DNA of 64,000 nucleotides, taken from the NCBI RefSeq assembly GCF_003075415.1, contig NZ_QDAH01000026.1:1-64000 (forward strand), read 5' to 3'. This document shows, piece by piece, positions 31,183 to 41,503 of this stretch. The translations under genes were made by a program, and so were the position numbers. Every line of letters starts with the position of its first letter. Positions within the stretch are counted from its first letter, which is position 1. A model generated the notes under the pieces. The model searched no databases. It was not told the DNA's origin and saw only the letters and a list, made by a program, of their open reading frames with translations. This DNA is from Microvirga sp. KLBC 81. GTDB lineage: Bacteria > Pseudomonadota > Alphaproteobacteria > Rhizobiales > Beijerinckiaceae.

Positions 31183-32208
31183 ATGGAATTTGGAGATATC
31201 CTCCTCGCCGTCGCGATCATGCTGGGCAAGAGCCTGCTCATGCTCGTGGCGCTTCTCATCTTCATCGCCTATGCGCTCTATGCCGACCGCAAGGTCTGGG
31301 CCGCGGTTCAGCTGCGGCGCGGCCCGAACGTGGTCGGTCCATGGGGCCTGCTGCAGTCCTTTGCCGACCTGCTCAAGTTCGTGCTGAAGGAGCCGGTGAT
31401 CCCGTCCTCGGCCAACAAGGGCATGTTCCTCCTGGCGCCGCTGGTGATGTGCACGCTCTCGCTCGCAGCCTGGGCGGTCATTCCGCTCAACGCCGGCTGG
31501 GCGATCGCCGACATTAACGTCGGCATCCTCTACATCTTCGCGATCTCGTCGCTCGGCGTTTACGGCGTCATCATGGGCGGCTGGGCCTCGAACTCGAAGT
31601 ACCCGTTCCTCGGCGCGCTCCGCTCGGCGGCCCAGATGGTGTCCTATGAGGTCTCCATCGGCTTCGTCATCGTGACGGTGCTCATGTGCGCCGGCACCCT
31701 GAATCTGTCGCGGATCGTCGAGGCCCAGAACACGAGCCTCGGCATCCTCGGCTGGTACTGGCTGCCGCTGTTCCCGATGTTTGTGGTGTTCTTCATCTCG
31801 GCCATGGCCGAGACGAACCGCCCGCCCTTCGATCTGCCGGAAGCCGAATCGGAGCTCGTTGCCGGCTACATGGTGGAATATTCCTCCACCCCGTACCTGC
31901 TGTTCATGCTCGGCGAATACGTGGCCATCATGACCATGTGCGCGCTCGGCACGATCCTGTTCCTCGGCGGCTGGCTGTCCCCGATCCCGTTCGCGCCCTT
32001 CACCTGGGTCCCCGGCGTGATCTGGTTCGTGCTGAAGGCGAGCTTCCTCTTCATTCTCATCGCCATGGTGAAGGCCCTGGTGCCGCGCTATCGCTACGAT
32101 CAGCTCATGCGCCTGGGCTGGAAGGTCTTCCTTCCGCTGTCGCTGGCAATGGTCGTCATCGTGGCGGGCGTGCTGATGGCAACCGGCCTCGCGCCGGGCA
32201 TGCGCTAA
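31183..32208 (+). CDS. nuoH: NADH-quinone oxidoreductase subunit H
   Basis: A 341-residue membrane subunit (ND1 homologue) at the junction of the two arms, contributing to the quinone channel. Eight or so helices; the diagnostic loops are [21 protein letters not shown] and [21 protein letters not shown] with the conserved acidic residues. nuoI follows after 14 bases. Confidence 0.98.
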   Translation: MEFGDILLAVAIMLGKSLLMLVALLIFIAYALYADRKVWAAVQLRRGPNVVGPWGLLQSFADLLKFVLKEPVIPSSANKGMFLLAPLVMCTLSLAAWAVIPLNAGWAIADINVGILYIFAISSLGVYGVIMGGWASNSKYPFLGALRSAAQMVSYEVSIGFVIVTVLMCAGTLNLSRIVEAQNTSLGILGWYWLPLFPMFVVFFISAMAETNRPPFDLPEAESELVAGYMVEYSSTPYLLFMLGEYVAIMTMCALGTILFLGGWLSPIPFAPFTWVPGVIWFVLKASFLFILIAMVKALVPRYRYDQLMRLGWKVFLPLSLAMVVIVAGVLMATGLAPGMR

Positions 32209-32222
32209 AGGAGTTCGGCGAC

Positions 32223-32711
32223 ATGAAGATCGCTCAGTTCTTCAACGCCCTTCTGCTGAAGGAATTCGTGGCCGGTTTCATCCTGACCACGAAGTACTTC
32301 TTCAAGCCGAAGGCTACGCTCAACTACCCGTTCGAGATGGGCCATCGCGGACCGCGCTTCCGCGGTGAGCACGCGCTGCGCCGCTACCCCAACGGGGAAG
32401 AGCGCTGCATCGCCTGCAAGCTCTGCGAGGCGATCTGCCCGGCCCAGGCCATCACCATCGAGGCCGGTCCGCGCCGCAACGACGGCACCCGCCGCACGAC
32501 GCGCTACGACATCGACATGGTGAAGTGCATCTATTGCGGCATGTGCCAGGAGGCATGCCCGGTGGACGCCATCGTGGAAGGCCCGAACTTCGAGTTCTCG
32601 GTCGAGACCCGCGAGGAGCTTCTCTACGACAAGGCCAAGCTGCTCGCGAACGGCGAGCGCTGGGAGCGGGAAATCGCGCGTAACATCGCGAAGACTGCGC
32701 CTTACCGCTAA
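32223..32711 (+). CDS. nuoI: NADH-quinone oxidoreductase subunit I
   Basis: A 162-residue TYKY-like ferredoxin subunit with clusters N6a and N6b. The two 4Fe-4S motifs are [16 protein letters not shown] and [16 protein letters not shown], both complete. The N-terminal amphipathic part fits membrane attachment. A 142-bp gap with a seven-pair hairpin separates it from nuoJ, unusual for this otherwise tight operon. Confidence 0.98.
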   Translation: MKIAQFFNALLLKEFVAGFILTTKYFFKPKATLNYPFEMGHRGPRFRGEHALRRYPNGEERCIACKLCEAICPAQAITIEAGPRRNDGTRRTTRYDIDMVKCIYCGMCQEACPVDAIVEGPNFEFSVETREELLYDKAKLLANGERWEREIARNIAKTAPYR

Positions 32712-32720
32712 CAATCGCTT

Positions 32721-32739
32721 CCTGCCCGGAAAGGGCAGG
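32721..32739 (+). promoter_or_regulatory. Hairpin in the nuoI-nuoJ gap
   Basis: CCTGCCC (32721-32727) pairs with GGGCAGG (32733-32739) around GGAAA, 10 bases after the nuoI stop. No T run follows. Likely an mRNA-processing, stability or partial attenuation element; no promoter that I would trust is visible in the rest of the gap. Confidence 0.4.
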
Positions 32740-32853
32740 GGGCAAGCATGTCCGGCGGGTTGTTCCTGTCGGGTTCGGAATTTATAGACAGGCCACTGGA
32801 TTCTCCGGGGCCACGTCGGAAGGGGCCGCTCTTGGGGCGGCTTGTGTTTGAGC

Positions 32854-33468
32854 ATGACGGTTACCGCCGCCTTCTTCTATTTGTTCGCGACGATTACGAT
32901 CGCATCCGGTTTCATGGTGATCGCCTCCCGCAATCCCGTGCAGTCGGTGCTCTTCCTCATCCTGGCCTTCGTCAATGCGGCGGGCCTGTTCCTGATGATG
33001 GGAGCCGAGTTCCTCGCGATGATCCTGGTCATCGTCTATGTGGGCGCGGTCGCGGTGCTCTTCCTCTTCGTCGTCATGATGCTCGACGTGGACTTCGCGG
33101 CGCTGCGACAGGGCTTCCTCCAATACCTGCCCTTCGGCGCTTTGATCGGCATCGTGCTCCTGATCGAGCTCATCTTCGTCGTCGGCGCCTATGTGGTCGA
33201 TCCGGGCCTTGTCCGCTCGCCTGCGGTTCCGATTCCGGCCGCTGACGTGATGACCAACACCGAGGCCCTCGGTCAGGTGCTCTATACCCGCTACTTCTAC
33301 TTCTTCCAGGCGGCAGGCCTGATCCTGCTGGTGGCCATGATCGGCGCCATCGTGCTGACGCTCCGCGAGCGCGTGGGCATCCGCCGCCAGGACATCTCGA
33401 AGCAGAACGCTCGCACGAAGGAAACCGCTGTCGAGGTGCGGAAGGTTCCCTTCCGTCAGGGCATCTAA
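32854..33468 (+). CDS. nuoJ: NADH-quinone oxidoreductase subunit J
   Basis: A 204-residue ND6-like membrane subunit with five helices. Recognised by [21 protein letters not shown] and [22 protein letters not shown], the latter containing the pi-bulge helix involved in coupling. The start at [11 protein letters not shown] has a weak ribosome site, and an earlier in-frame ATG (32842) is only four codons upstream. nuoK starts 11 bases after the stop. Confidence 0.97.
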   Translation: MTVTAAFFYLFATITIASGFMVIASRNPVQSVLFLILAFVNAAGLFLMMGAEFLAMILVIVYVGAVAVLFLFVVMMLDVDFAALRQGFLQYLPFGALIGIVLLIELIFVVGAYVVDPGLVRSPAVPIPAADVMTNTEALGQVLYTRYFYFFQAAGLILLVAMIGAIVLTLRERVGIRRQDISKQNARTKETAVEVRKVPFRQGI

Positions 33469-33479
33469 GGAGACACGCG

Positions 33480-33788
33480 ATGGTTATCGGACTGGGCCAT
33501 TATCTCACCGTCGCCGCCGTGCTCTTCACGCTCGGCGTGTTCGGCATCTTCATCAACCGGAAGAACGTCATCGTCATCCTGATGTCCATCGAGCTGATCC
33601 TGCTCTCGGTGAACATCAACATGGTGGCCTTCTCGACCCACCTGAACGACATCGTCGGCCAAGTCTTCGCGCTGCTGATCCTCACGGTCGCGGCGGCCGA
33701 GGCGGCCATCGGCCTTGCCATTCTGGTGGTCTTCTTCCGCAACCGCGGCTCCATCGCGGTCGAAGACGTGAACATGATGAGGGGCTAA
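33480..33788 (+). CDS. nuoK: NADH-quinone oxidoreductase subunit K
   Basis: A 102-residue ND4L homologue with three helices. The membrane glutamates needed for proton pumping are present in [17 protein letters not shown] and in [17 protein letters not shown]. Length is exactly typical. A palindromic repeat begins one base after its stop codon. Confidence 0.98.
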   Translation: MVIGLGHYLTVAAVLFTLGVFGIFINRKNVIVILMSIELILLSVNINMVAFSTHLNDIVGQVFALLILTVAAAEAAIGLAILVVFFRNRGSIAVEDVNMMRG

Positions 33789-33789
33789 A

Positions 33790-33835
33790 GCATGATCCAG
33801 GAAAGTGGGAACCGGTTTTCTGACCAAGATCATGC
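33790..33835. repeat. Dispersed palindromic element, copy B, between nuoK and nuoL
   Basis: GCATGATC (33790-33797) and GATCATGC (33828-33835) flank the core GAAAGTGGGAACCGGTTTTC, the same core type as at 5343-5393. It fills most of the 84-bp nuoK-nuoL gap and would be transcribed as a hairpin inside the nuo mRNA. Confidence 0.75.
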
Positions 33836-33872
33836 GGCCATGAGCCAGGCCCTAACGGCAAAGTAGACGACA

Positions 33873-35912
33873 ATGTACCACGCAATCGTTTTTCTGCCGC
33901 TCGTCGGCTTCCTCATCGCAGGCCTCTTGGGACGCGTCATCGGCGCCCGGCCGAGCGAGATCATCACCACGGCTCTGCTATTCGTGTCGGCGGTCCTCTC
34001 CTGGGTGGCCTTCATCCAAGTGGGCTTCGGCGAAGAGCCGATGGTCCGCGTTCAGGTGGCCCAGTGGATGTCCGTCGGCGACGTTCAGGTCGATTGGGCG
34101 TTCCGCATCGACACGCTTACTGCCATGATGCTGGTGGTGGTCAACACCGTGTCGGCGCTGGTCCACCTCTACGCCATCGGCTACATGCACGAGGATCCGC
34201 ACCGTCCGCGCTTCTTTGCCTATCTGTCGCTCTTCACCTTCGCCATGCTCATGCTGGTGACGGCGGACAATCTGGTCCAGATGTTCTTCGGCTGGGAAGG
34301 CGTGGGTCTGGCGAGCTACCTGCTCATTGGCTTCTGGTACAAGAAGGACTCGGCGAATGCCGCGGCCATGAAGGCCTTCATCGTCAACCGCGTCGGTGAC
34401 TTTGGCTTCCTGCTCGGCATCTTCACGATCTTCGTGTTGTTCAACGGCGTCACTTTTGACGCGATCTTCCCGCGCGTGGGGGAGTTCGCCAATGCCCGCT
34501 TCACCTTCCTCGGCATCGAGTGGCACGCCCTGACGATTGCCGGCCTGCTGCTCTTCATGGGCGCCATGGGTAAGTCGGCGCAGTTCCTGCTGCACACTTG
34601 GCTGCCGGACGCGATGGAAGGCCCGACCCCGGTCTCGGCGCTCATCCACGCCGCCACCATGGTGACCGCCGGCGTGTTCATGGTCGCGCGCCTGTCGCCG
34701 GTCTTCGAATATGCACCCGCCGCTCTCACGGTCGTGACCGTGATCGGGGGAATCACGGCCTTCTTCGCCGCGACCGTGGGTCTCGTACAGAACGACATCA
34801 AGCGCGTGATCGCGTACTCGACCTGCTCGCAGCTCGGCTACATGTTCGTGGGCCTTGGCGTCGGCGCCTACAGCGCCGGTGTGTTCCACCTCTTCACGCA
34901 CGCCTTCTTCAAGGCACTCCTCTTCCTGGGCGCAGGCTCCGTCATCCATGCCATGCACCACGAGCAGGATATCCGGAACATGGGCAACTTACGCCGCTAT
35001 ATCCCGCTCACCACGGCGATGATGGCGATCGGTACGCTCGCGCTCACAGGCTTCCCCTTCACGGCAGGCTATTACTCCAAGGACGCGATCATCGAAGCGG
35101 CTTACGCCTCGCACAGCGCGGCCGGCTCCTTCGCCTTCTTGGCGACGGTGGTCGCAGCCTTCATGACCTCATTCTATTCCTGGCGCCTGTTCTTCATGAC
35201 CTTCGAGGGCAATGCACGTTGGGCTGCCTCGCATCATCATGCTCCGAGCGATCACGAAGGTGTCGAGCACGACGAGCGCGGTCATGACGTGGAGCCCGCC
35301 AGCCACGCCGATCACGAGCACGGCCACCACGGCCATGGGGCTCACACCCCCCATGAGAGCCCGCTGGTGATGGTGCTGCCGCTCATCGTGCTGGCCATCG
35401 GTGCCGTCGTTGCCGGCATCGTGTTCCACGAAGCGTTCCTCGGCGAGGGCTACAAGGAGTTCTGGAAGGGTGCGCTCTTCACCCGTCCCGAAAACCACAT
35501 CCTGGAAGAGATGCATCATCTCCCGTTCTGGGTGCCGTTGCTCCCGACCGTGATGATGATCCTCGGCTTCGTGCTTGCGTATTACATGTATATCGTCGAC
35601 GCCAAGCAGCCGGCGCGGCTCGCGGCGGATCACCCGATCCTATACCGCTTCCTGCTCAACAAATGGTACTTCGACGAGCTCTACGACGCGATCTTCGTGC
35701 GTCCCGCCATGGCCATCGGCCGCTTCTTCTGGCGCACGGGCGATCAGAAGATCATCGACGGGCTCGGGCCTGACGGCATCTCCGCCCGGGTGCTCGACGT
35801 GACCCGCGGCGCAGTACGGTTGCAGTCCGGCTACGTCTATCACTACGCCTTCGCAATGCTGATCGGCGTTGCGGCTCTCGTGACCTTCTATCTCTTCAGG
35901 GGAGCCCACTAA
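33873..35912 (+). CDS. nuoL: NADH-quinone oxidoreductase subunit L with histidine-rich loop
   Basis: A 679-residue antiporter-like (ND5) proton-pumping subunit with a C-terminal lateral helix. The core includes [18 protein letters not shown], the [20 protein letters not shown] helix with its lysine/histidine channel residues, and [20 protein letters not shown]. Between residues of about 449 and 495 a hydrophilic loop contains 14 histidines in about 44 residues, mixed with Asp and Glu. Subunit M follows with no spacing. Confidence 0.97.
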   Translation: MYHAIVFLPLVGFLIAGLLGRVIGARPSEIITTALLFVSAVLSWVAFIQVGFGEEPMVRVQVAQWMSVGDVQVDWAFRIDTLTAMMLVVVNTVSALVHLYAIGYMHEDPHRPRFFAYLSLFTFAMLMLVTADNLVQMFFGWEGVGLASYLLIGFWYKKDSANAAAMKAFIVNRVGDFGFLLGIFTIFVLFNGVTFDAIFPRVGEFANARFTFLGIEWHALTIAGLLLFMGAMGKSAQFLLHTWLPDAMEGPTPVSALIHAATMVTAGVFMVARLSPVFEYAPAALTVVTVIGGITAFFAATVGLVQNDIKRVIAYSTCSQLGYMFVGLGVGAYSAGVFHLFTHAFFKALLFLGAGSVIHAMHHEQDIRNMGNLRRYIPLTTAMMAIGTLALTGFPFTAGYYSKDAIIEAAYASHSAAGSFAFLATVVAAFMTSFYSWRLFFMTFEGNARWAASHHHAPSDHEGVEHDERGHDVEPASHADHEHGHHGHGAHTPHESPLVMVLPLIVLAIGAVVAGIVFHEAFLGEGYKEFWKGALFTRPENHILEEMHHLPFWVPLLPTVMMILGFVLAYYMYIVDAKQPARLAADHPILYRFLLNKWYFDELYDAIFVRPAMAIGRFFWRTGDQKIIDGLGPDGISARVLDVTRGAVRLQSGYVYHYAFAMLIGVAALVTFYLFRGAH

Positions 35913-37424
35913 ATGCTCGGCTTCGGCATCCTCTCCGGCCTTCTCATCCTGCCGCTGGTTGGCGCGGCCTTCATCCTGACGCTGCGTGGCGACAGCGAGG
36001 CGAGCCGCTCCAACGCACGCTGGGCGGCGCTTGCCACCACGCTCGCGACCTTCGTCCTCTCGCTCGTGGCCTGGGGCCGCTTCGACACGGCGACCGCCAG
36101 CTTCCAGCTGGTCGAGAGCCACGCCTGGCTGACGGAAACCATCCGCTACAAGCTCGGTGTCGACGGCTTCTCCATTCCACTCATCCTGCTCACCACGTTC
36201 CTGATGCCCTTCTGCATCCTGGCTTCGTGGGAATCCATTGGGCACCGGGTGAAGGAGTATTACGTCGCCTTCCTCGTCCTCGAGACCACCATGATCGGCG
36301 TGTTCTGCGCGCTCGATCTCGTGCTCTTCTACCTGTTCTTCGAGGCGGGCCTCATCCCGATGTTCCTCATCATCGGCATCTGGGGCGGCAAGCGGCGCAT
36401 CTACGCCAGCTTCAAGTTCTTCCTCTATACGCTGCTCGGCTCGGTGCTGATGCTGCTCGCCATCATGGCCATGTACTGGCAGGCCGGCACCACCGACATC
36501 CCGACGCTGCTGGCCTTCAAGTTCCCGTCTAACCTGCAGATCTGGCTGTGGCTGGCCTTCTTCGCCTCCTTCGCAGTGAAGATGCCCATGTGGCCGGTCC
36601 ATACCTGGCTGCCGGACGCGCACGTGGAAGCTCCGACGGCCGGCTCCGTGATCCTGGCGGGCGTCCTGCTGAAGATGGGCGGTTACGGCTTCATCCGAGT
36701 GTCGCTGCCGATGTTCCCGGAGGCTTCGGTGTATTTCGCGCCGCTGGTCTTCGCTCTCTCGGTCATCGCGATCATCTACACCTCGCTGGTGGCCCTGATG
36801 CAGGAAGACATCAAGAAGCTCATTGCCTACTCCTCGGTGGCGCATATGGGCTTCGTGACCATGGGCCTGTTCAGCATGAACGAGCAGGGCATCCAGGGCG
36901 CCATGTTCACCATGATCTCCCACGGTTTGGTTTCCGGCGCGCTCTTCCTAGGCGTCGGCGTGATCTACGACCGGATGCACACCCGCGAGATCAAGGCCTA
37001 TGGCGGCCTCGTGAACCGCATGCCCATGTACGCGGTGGTGTTCATGATCCTCACCATGGCCAATGTGGCGCTCCCGGGCACTTCGGGCTTCATCGGCGAG
37101 TTTCTGACGCTCATCGGCGCGTTCCGCTCCAACACCTGGGTGGCCTTCTTCGCCGCCACGGGCGTGATCCTCTCGGCCGCCTATGCGCTCTGGCTCTACC
37201 GCCGCGTCGTCTACGGAGAGCTCGACAAGCCCGCACTCCAGACCATCACGGATCTGAACCGCCGCGAAATCATCACCTTCGCGCCGCTCATCCTCCTGAT
37301 CATCTATTACGGCGTGCAGCCCGGCCCGATCCTCGACGCCTTCGCGGCACCGACGGATCAGCTCCTGAAGGGTGTCCAGGCCGCGCTCTCCACCGTTAAA
37401 ACGGCGGCTCTCACCGCACACTGA
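35913..37424 (+). CDS. nuoM: NADH-quinone oxidoreductase subunit M
   Basis: A 503-residue antiporter-like (ND4) proton channel subunit. Diagnostic segments: [39 protein letters not shown] and [16 protein letters not shown]. Starts on the base following the nuoL stop codon, so co-translation is expected. nuoN begins 7 bases after the stop. Confidence 0.98.
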   Translation: MLGFGILSGLLILPLVGAAFILTLRGDSEASRSNARWAALATTLATFVLSLVAWGRFDTATASFQLVESHAWLTETIRYKLGVDGFSIPLILLTTFLMPFCILASWESIGHRVKEYYVAFLVLETTMIGVFCALDLVLFYLFFEAGLIPMFLIIGIWGGKRRIYASFKFFLYTLLGSVLMLLAIMAMYWQAGTTDIPTLLAFKFPSNLQIWLWLAFFASFAVKMPMWPVHTWLPDAHVEAPTAGSVILAGVLLKMGGYGFIRVSLPMFPEASVYFAPLVFALSVIAIIYTSLVALMQEDIKKLIAYSSVAHMGFVTMGLFSMNEQGIQGAMFTMISHGLVSGALFLGVGVIYDRMHTREIKAYGGLVNRMPMYAVVFMILTMANVALPGTSGFIGEFLTLIGAFRSNTWVAFFAATGVILSAAYALWLYRRVVYGELDKPALQTITDLNRREIITFAPLILLIIYYGVQPGPILDAFAAPTDQLLKGVQAALSTVKTAALTAH

Positions 37425-37431
37425 GGTCATG

Positions 37432-38871
37432 ATGAACCCCGTCCTCACCATTCCCGCTTTCGGCCCCGTGCTGCCGGAGATCATCCTGGCAGCGGGCGCT
37501 CTCGTCCTGGTTCTCTTCGGTGCGATGCGCGGAGAGCGCTCCGAGGAGGGCATGAACATCATCGCCCTTGCGCTCCTGGCCGTCGCTTTCGTGGCGGTGC
37601 TGATGCTGCCTGGCGAGCGCGTCGAAACCATGAACGGTTCCTTCGTGATCGACGGCTTCGCCAAGTTCATGAAGGCTCTCACCCTCGTCGCCTCGGCAGG
37701 CGGTGTCATCCTCTCCATGGATTACATGCGCCGCGAGGGCATCAGCCGCTTCGAGTACCCGATCCTGATCGTGCTCTCGACGCTCGGCATGATGATGGTG
37801 ATTTCGGCGAACGACCTGATCGCCCTCTATCTCGGCCTCGAGTTGCTCAGCCTCTCGTCCTACGTGATCGCCGCCTTCGACCGTGACAACGTGCGTTCGA
37901 CGGAAGCTGGCCTGAAGTATTTCGTGCTTGGTTCGCTGTCCTCGGGCATGCTGCTCTACGGTGCTTCGCTGGTCTATGGCTTCACCGGCAACGTGTCGTT
38001 CCCGGCAATTGCGGGCATTCTGCAGGGACAAGTGGGCATCGGTGCTGTCATCGGCATCGTGTTCGTGGCCGCCGGTATCGCCTTCAAGATCTCCGCCGTG
38101 CCGTTCCACATGTGGACGCCGGACGTGTACGAAGGCTCGCCGACCCCGGTGACCGCCTTCTTCGCCGCCGCTCCCAAAATGGCCGGCATGGCCATGGCCA
38201 CCCGCGTGTTCATCGATGCCTTCCCGAACATCGTCGGCCAATGGCAGCAGATCATCGTGTTCATCTCCATCGCCTCCATGGCGCTGGGTTCGTTCGCCGC
38301 CATCGGCCAGCGCAACATCAAGCGCCTGATGGCCTATTCCTCCATCGGCAACGTGGGCTATGCGCTGATCGGCCTTGCCGCCGGCACGGTCGAGGGCGTC
38401 CAGGGCGTGGTCGTCTATATGGCGATCTATCTCGCCATGACGCTCGGTGCCTTTGCGGTCATCCTCGGCCTTCGCCGCGGCAAGGTGATGTTCGAGAACA
38501 TCGAGGATCTGTCGGGCCTTGCCCGCACGCATCCGGTCCTCGCCTTCTGCCTCGCGATGATGATGTTCTCGCTCGCGGGCATTCCGCCGCTCGCCGGATT
38601 CTTCGCGAAGTTCGCGGTGTTCAACGCTGCTATCAACGCCAACCTCGTGGCGCTTGCCATCATCGGTGTCGTTACCAGCGTGATCGGCGCTTACTATTAC
38701 CTTCGCATCGTGAAGGTCATGTACTTCGATGAGCCCGCTGCCGCCTACGATGCGATGCCTGCCGGCGTGAAGCTGGTGCTGGCCCTCTCCAGCATCTTCG
38801 TGGTGCTCTTCGGCATCGTTCCGGCTCCGCTGGTTGCCGCTGCGGGCGCCGCCGCGCGCTCCTTGTTCTGA
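37432..38871 (+). CDS. nuoN: NADH-quinone oxidoreductase subunit N
   Basis: A 479-residue ND2-type proton channel subunit, last of the operon. Segments LYLGLELLSLSSYVIAAFDRD, FHMWTPDVYEGSPTPVTAFF and LMAYSSIGNVGYALIGLA identify it. Two ATGs in a row-like arrangement (37429, 37432) are possible; the second has better spacing from GAGG. The stop codon TGA overlaps the ATG of birA, coupling biotin ligase to complex I translation. Confidence 0.97.
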   Translation: MNPVLTIPAFGPVLPEIILAAGALVLVLFGAMRGERSEEGMNIIALALLAVAFVAVLMLPGERVETMNGSFVIDGFAKFMKALTLVASAGGVILSMDYMRREGISRFEYPILIVLSTLGMMMVISANDLIALYLGLELLSLSSYVIAAFDRDNVRSTEAGLKYFVLGSLSSGMLLYGASLVYGFTGNVSFPAIAGILQGQVGIGAVIGIVFVAAGIAFKISAVPFHMWTPDVYEGSPTPVTAFFAAAPKMAGMAMATRVFIDAFPNIVGQWQQIIVFISIASMALGSFAAIGQRNIKRLMAYSSIGNVGYALIGLAAGTVEGVQGVVVYMAIYLAMTLGAFAVILGLRRGKVMFENIEDLSGLARTHPVLAFCLAMMMFSLAGIPPLAGFFAKFAVFNAAINANLVALAIIGVVTSVIGAYYYLRIVKVMYFDEPAAAYDAMPAGVKLVLALSSIFVVLFGIVPAPLVAAAGAAARSLF

Positions 38872-39677
38872 TGGTGAATCTGTCGCCAGAAGCCGAGGCC
38901 GCCGGTTATCGGCTCATTTCGCTCGAGGCGACAGAATCGACCAACGATGACGCGCTCCATGCTGCGCGCTCCGGCGATCCGGGCCAGCTCTGGATTGTGG
39001 CGGGCGAGCAGCACGCGGGCAGGGGGCGGCATGGCCGGCAATGGTCGTCGCCTCCCGGCAATCTCTACTCCAGCCTTCTGCTGATCGATCCTTGCGAGCC
39101 GCAACACGCCCCGCAGCTCGGCTTCGTCGCCGGGCTCGCCTTGCACGAGGCGATCGAGGCCGTGACGGGCGTGAGCGCCCCGCGTCTATCGCTCAAATGG
39201 CCGAACGATCTCTTGCTCGATGGCGCGAAGGTCTCCGGCCTTCTCCTTGAAGGCCACAGGCTCCGGAACAACGGTCCGCTTGCGATCATCATCGGCATGG
39301 GCGTGAACGTGGCTTTCTCGCCGACCGGAACGCCTTATCCGGCCTTGGCTCTGCAGAGCGTACGGTCTGGATTAAGGCGTGAGGATGTGTTCCGGGCTCT
39401 GTCCGCTAGTTTCGCGCAAACCTTTTCCGCCTGGCGCAATGCGGCGCGCATGAACGCCGCCGACCCGTTCGGACCCATCCGGCGGCTCTGGCTGGAGCGG
39501 GCGGCAGGGTTAGGGCAGGAGGTGACCCTTCGCCTTCCATCCGGTGAGAAGCGCGGTATTTTCGAAGGGCTCGACCGGTTCGGCCGCCTGCATCTGAAAA
39601 CTGTCTCAGGCGCGGAACTCATCGATGCGGGCGACCTTTATTTTCCTCATTTGCTGCACGATATTGCCAGGCCTTAA
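38871..39677 (+). CDS. birA: Biotin--[acetyl-CoA-carboxylase] ligase
   Basis: Attaches biotin to carboxylase carrier proteins; 268 residues, catalytic domain only, without the DNA-binding N-terminal domain of E. coli BirA, so it cannot act as the classical repressor. The biotinyl-AMP loop is GRGRHGRQW (about 47-55), followed by LSLKWPNDLLLDGAKVSGLLLE. The C-terminal SH3-like part carries GEKRGIFEGLD. It starts within the nuoN stop. The nuoN-birA-rnj order is conserved in Rhizobiales. Confidence 0.94.
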   Translation: MVNLSPEAEAAGYRLISLEATESTNDDALHAARSGDPGQLWIVAGEQHAGRGRHGRQWSSPPGNLYSSLLLIDPCEPQHAPQLGFVAGLALHEAIEAVTGVSAPRLSLKWPNDLLLDGAKVSGLLLEGHRLRNNGPLAIIIGMGVNVAFSPTGTPYPALALQSVRSGLRREDVFRALSASFAQTFSAWRNAARMNAADPFGPIRRLWLERAAGLGQEVTLRLPSGEKRGIFEGLDRFGRLHLKTVSGAELIDAGDLYFPHLLHDIARP

Positions 39678-39705
39678 GGCTGGCATGACAAGGTCACAAT
39701 CAGGT

Positions 39706-41379
39706 ATGGCATCCCCCCAGGACGAATTGGTGTTTCTGCCCCTCGGCGGGCTCGGCGAAATCGGCATGAATGCCGCCCTCTACGGCTTCGGGCCGGAGAC
39801 GGACCGGCAGTGGATCCTTGTCGATTGCGGTATGGGCTTTGGCGGCGAGGAGCAGCTTCCGGGGATCGACCTCGTCTATCCGGACCTGCGTTTCATCGAG
39901 GAAGAGCGGCACAACCTTCTGGGCATCTTCATCACCCATGCGCATGAGGATCACATCGGCGCGTTGGTCGAGATGTGGCCGCGCCTGCGCGCGCCGGTCT
40001 ATGCCACGAGGTTCGCCATCGGCCTTCTGGAAACGCGCCGTTTGTCCGAACCGGACGCGCCGAAGATCGAGCTCAACGAGATCGCGCCCGGCCAGCGCCT
40101 GAAGCTCGGCGCCTTCGATGTCGAATACGTGCCGGTCGCCCACTCGATTCCGGAATCCAACGCACTCGCCATCCGCACTCCGCACGGCCTCATCGTGCAT
40201 ACGGGCGACTGGAAGCTCGATCCGACACCTTATCTCGGCAGCCTCACCTCGGAAGAATCCTTCCGGAAGTTGGGTGAGGAGGGCGTTCTCGCCCTCGTCT
40301 GCGATTCCACCAACGTGGTGCGCGAGGGTACGAGCCCGAGCGAGGCTGATGTCGCCAAGAATCTTGCCACGCTCATCAAGGACGCACCGCATCGCGTCGC
40401 GATAACGACCTTCGCCTCCAATGTCGCCCGCATCCGCTCGGTGGCGGAAGCAGCGCGCGAGTGCGGGCGCGACATTGTCGTCGTCGGCCGCGCCATGGAT
40501 CGTGTCGTCGATGTGGCGCGGGAGTGCGGTTATCTCGAGGATCTGCCGGAATTCCATTCGGCCGAAAACTTCGGCTACATGCCGCGCGACAAGGTCGTCG
40601 CCGTCCTCACCGGCTCGCAGGGTGAGCCCCGCGCAGCGCTCGCGCGGATTGCCTTCGACGAGCATCCGGACATCGCGTTGTCCGCAGGCGACCGCGTGAT
40701 CTTTTCGTCCCGCGCCATTCCCGGCAACGAAAAGGCTGTGGGCTCCATCATCAACAGCCTGATCGAGCAGGGCATCGAGGTCATCACCGATCGCACGGAA
40801 CTCGTGCACGTCTCCGGACACCCGCGCCGGGGCGAGCTTGCCCAGATGTATGAATGGACAAAGCCGCGGATTGCCATTCCTGCCCACGGCGAGCCGCTGC
40901 ATCTGGCCGAGCACGCCAAGTTCGCGCGCCAGCAGGGCGTGCCGGAGGTGGTCCGCGCCAAGAACGGAACTCTCGTGCGCCTGGCTCCGGGCAAGGCGGA
41001 GATTATCGACACCATCCCGGCAGGCCGCGTCTACAAGGACGGCAACATCGTCATTCCGGCCGGCGAGCGCGCCTTGCCGGAGCGCCGCAAGCTTGCCTTC
41101 GCTGGCATCGTGACGGTGGCGATTGCCATCGATGACCGAGGCGAGATCGCGGGTGATCCTGTGGTGGATGCCATGGGGCTTCCTGAGAAGAACCGGCAGG
41201 GCCGCGATTTGACCGATATCATTGCCGACACGGTGGCTGATACGCTCGATGGTCTCCCGAAGGCCAAGCGTCGCGACCCGGACGCTGTCGAGAACGCCGT
41301 CCACCGGGCCGTGCGCGCTGCCGTGAACCAGGAATGGGGCAAGAAGCCAGCCTGTCATGTCCTCGTGATCGAGGTATAA
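39706..41379 (+). CDS. rnj: Ribonuclease J
   Basis: Metallo-beta-lactamase/beta-CASP nuclease, 557 residues, acting as 5'-3' exonuclease and possibly endonuclease in rRNA maturation and mRNA decay. The N-terminal motif LPLGGLGEIGMN, the metal site THAHEDHIGAL, HTGDWKLD, the beta-CASP segment (about 230-360) and SGHPRRGEL are all present. The start at MASPQDEL resembles the family; an in-frame ATG at 39685 would add seven residues and has an AAGG before it. A palindromic repeat follows the gene at 41396. Confidence 0.94.
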   Translation: MASPQDELVFLPLGGLGEIGMNAALYGFGPETDRQWILVDCGMGFGGEEQLPGIDLVYPDLRFIEEERHNLLGIFITHAHEDHIGALVEMWPRLRAPVYATRFAIGLLETRRLSEPDAPKIELNEIAPGQRLKLGAFDVEYVPVAHSIPESNALAIRTPHGLIVHTGDWKLDPTPYLGSLTSEESFRKLGEEGVLALVCDSTNVVREGTSPSEADVAKNLATLIKDAPHRVAITTFASNVARIRSVAEAARECGRDIVVVGRAMDRVVDVARECGYLEDLPEFHSAENFGYMPRDKVVAVLTGSQGEPRAALARIAFDEHPDIALSAGDRVIFSSRAIPGNEKAVGSIINSLIEQGIEVITDRTELVHVSGHPRRGELAQMYEWTKPRIAIPAHGEPLHLAEHAKFARQQGVPEVVRAKNGTLVRLAPGKAEIIDTIPAGRVYKDGNIVIPAGERALPERRKLAFAGIVTVAIAIDDRGEIAGDPVVDAMGLPEKNRQGRDLTDIIADTVADTLDGLPKAKRRDPDAVENAVHRAVRAAVNQEWGKKPACHVLVIEV

Positions 41380-41395
41380 AGCGGCCAAGGCAGGA

Positions 41396-41437
41396 GCATT
41401 TTTCGGCGAAGTGGATCCGATTCGCCGTCAAAAATGC
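41396..41437. repeat. Dispersed palindromic element, copy C
   Basis: Outer arms GCATTTTT (41396-41403) and AAAAATGC (41430-41437), inner arms GGCGAA (41405-41410) and TTCGCC (41421-41426), core GTGGATCCGA. It matches the AAGTGG-CCG theme of the elements at 5343 and 33790 and lies 16 bases after the rnj stop, so it could double as a 3' end stabiliser. Confidence 0.7.
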
Positions 41438-41503
41438 GTCACAGTGAAGAAGAGAGCTGATTCTAGTGCGTGGAAGCAGCTCTTATCCTTAAGAGGAGCC
41501 AAC

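Noticed and set aside
32748..33245. A frame starting in the nuoI-nuoJ gap and continuing out of frame into nuoJ
   Set aside because: It becomes an arginine/glycine-rich shadow once it enters nuoJ; no independent support.
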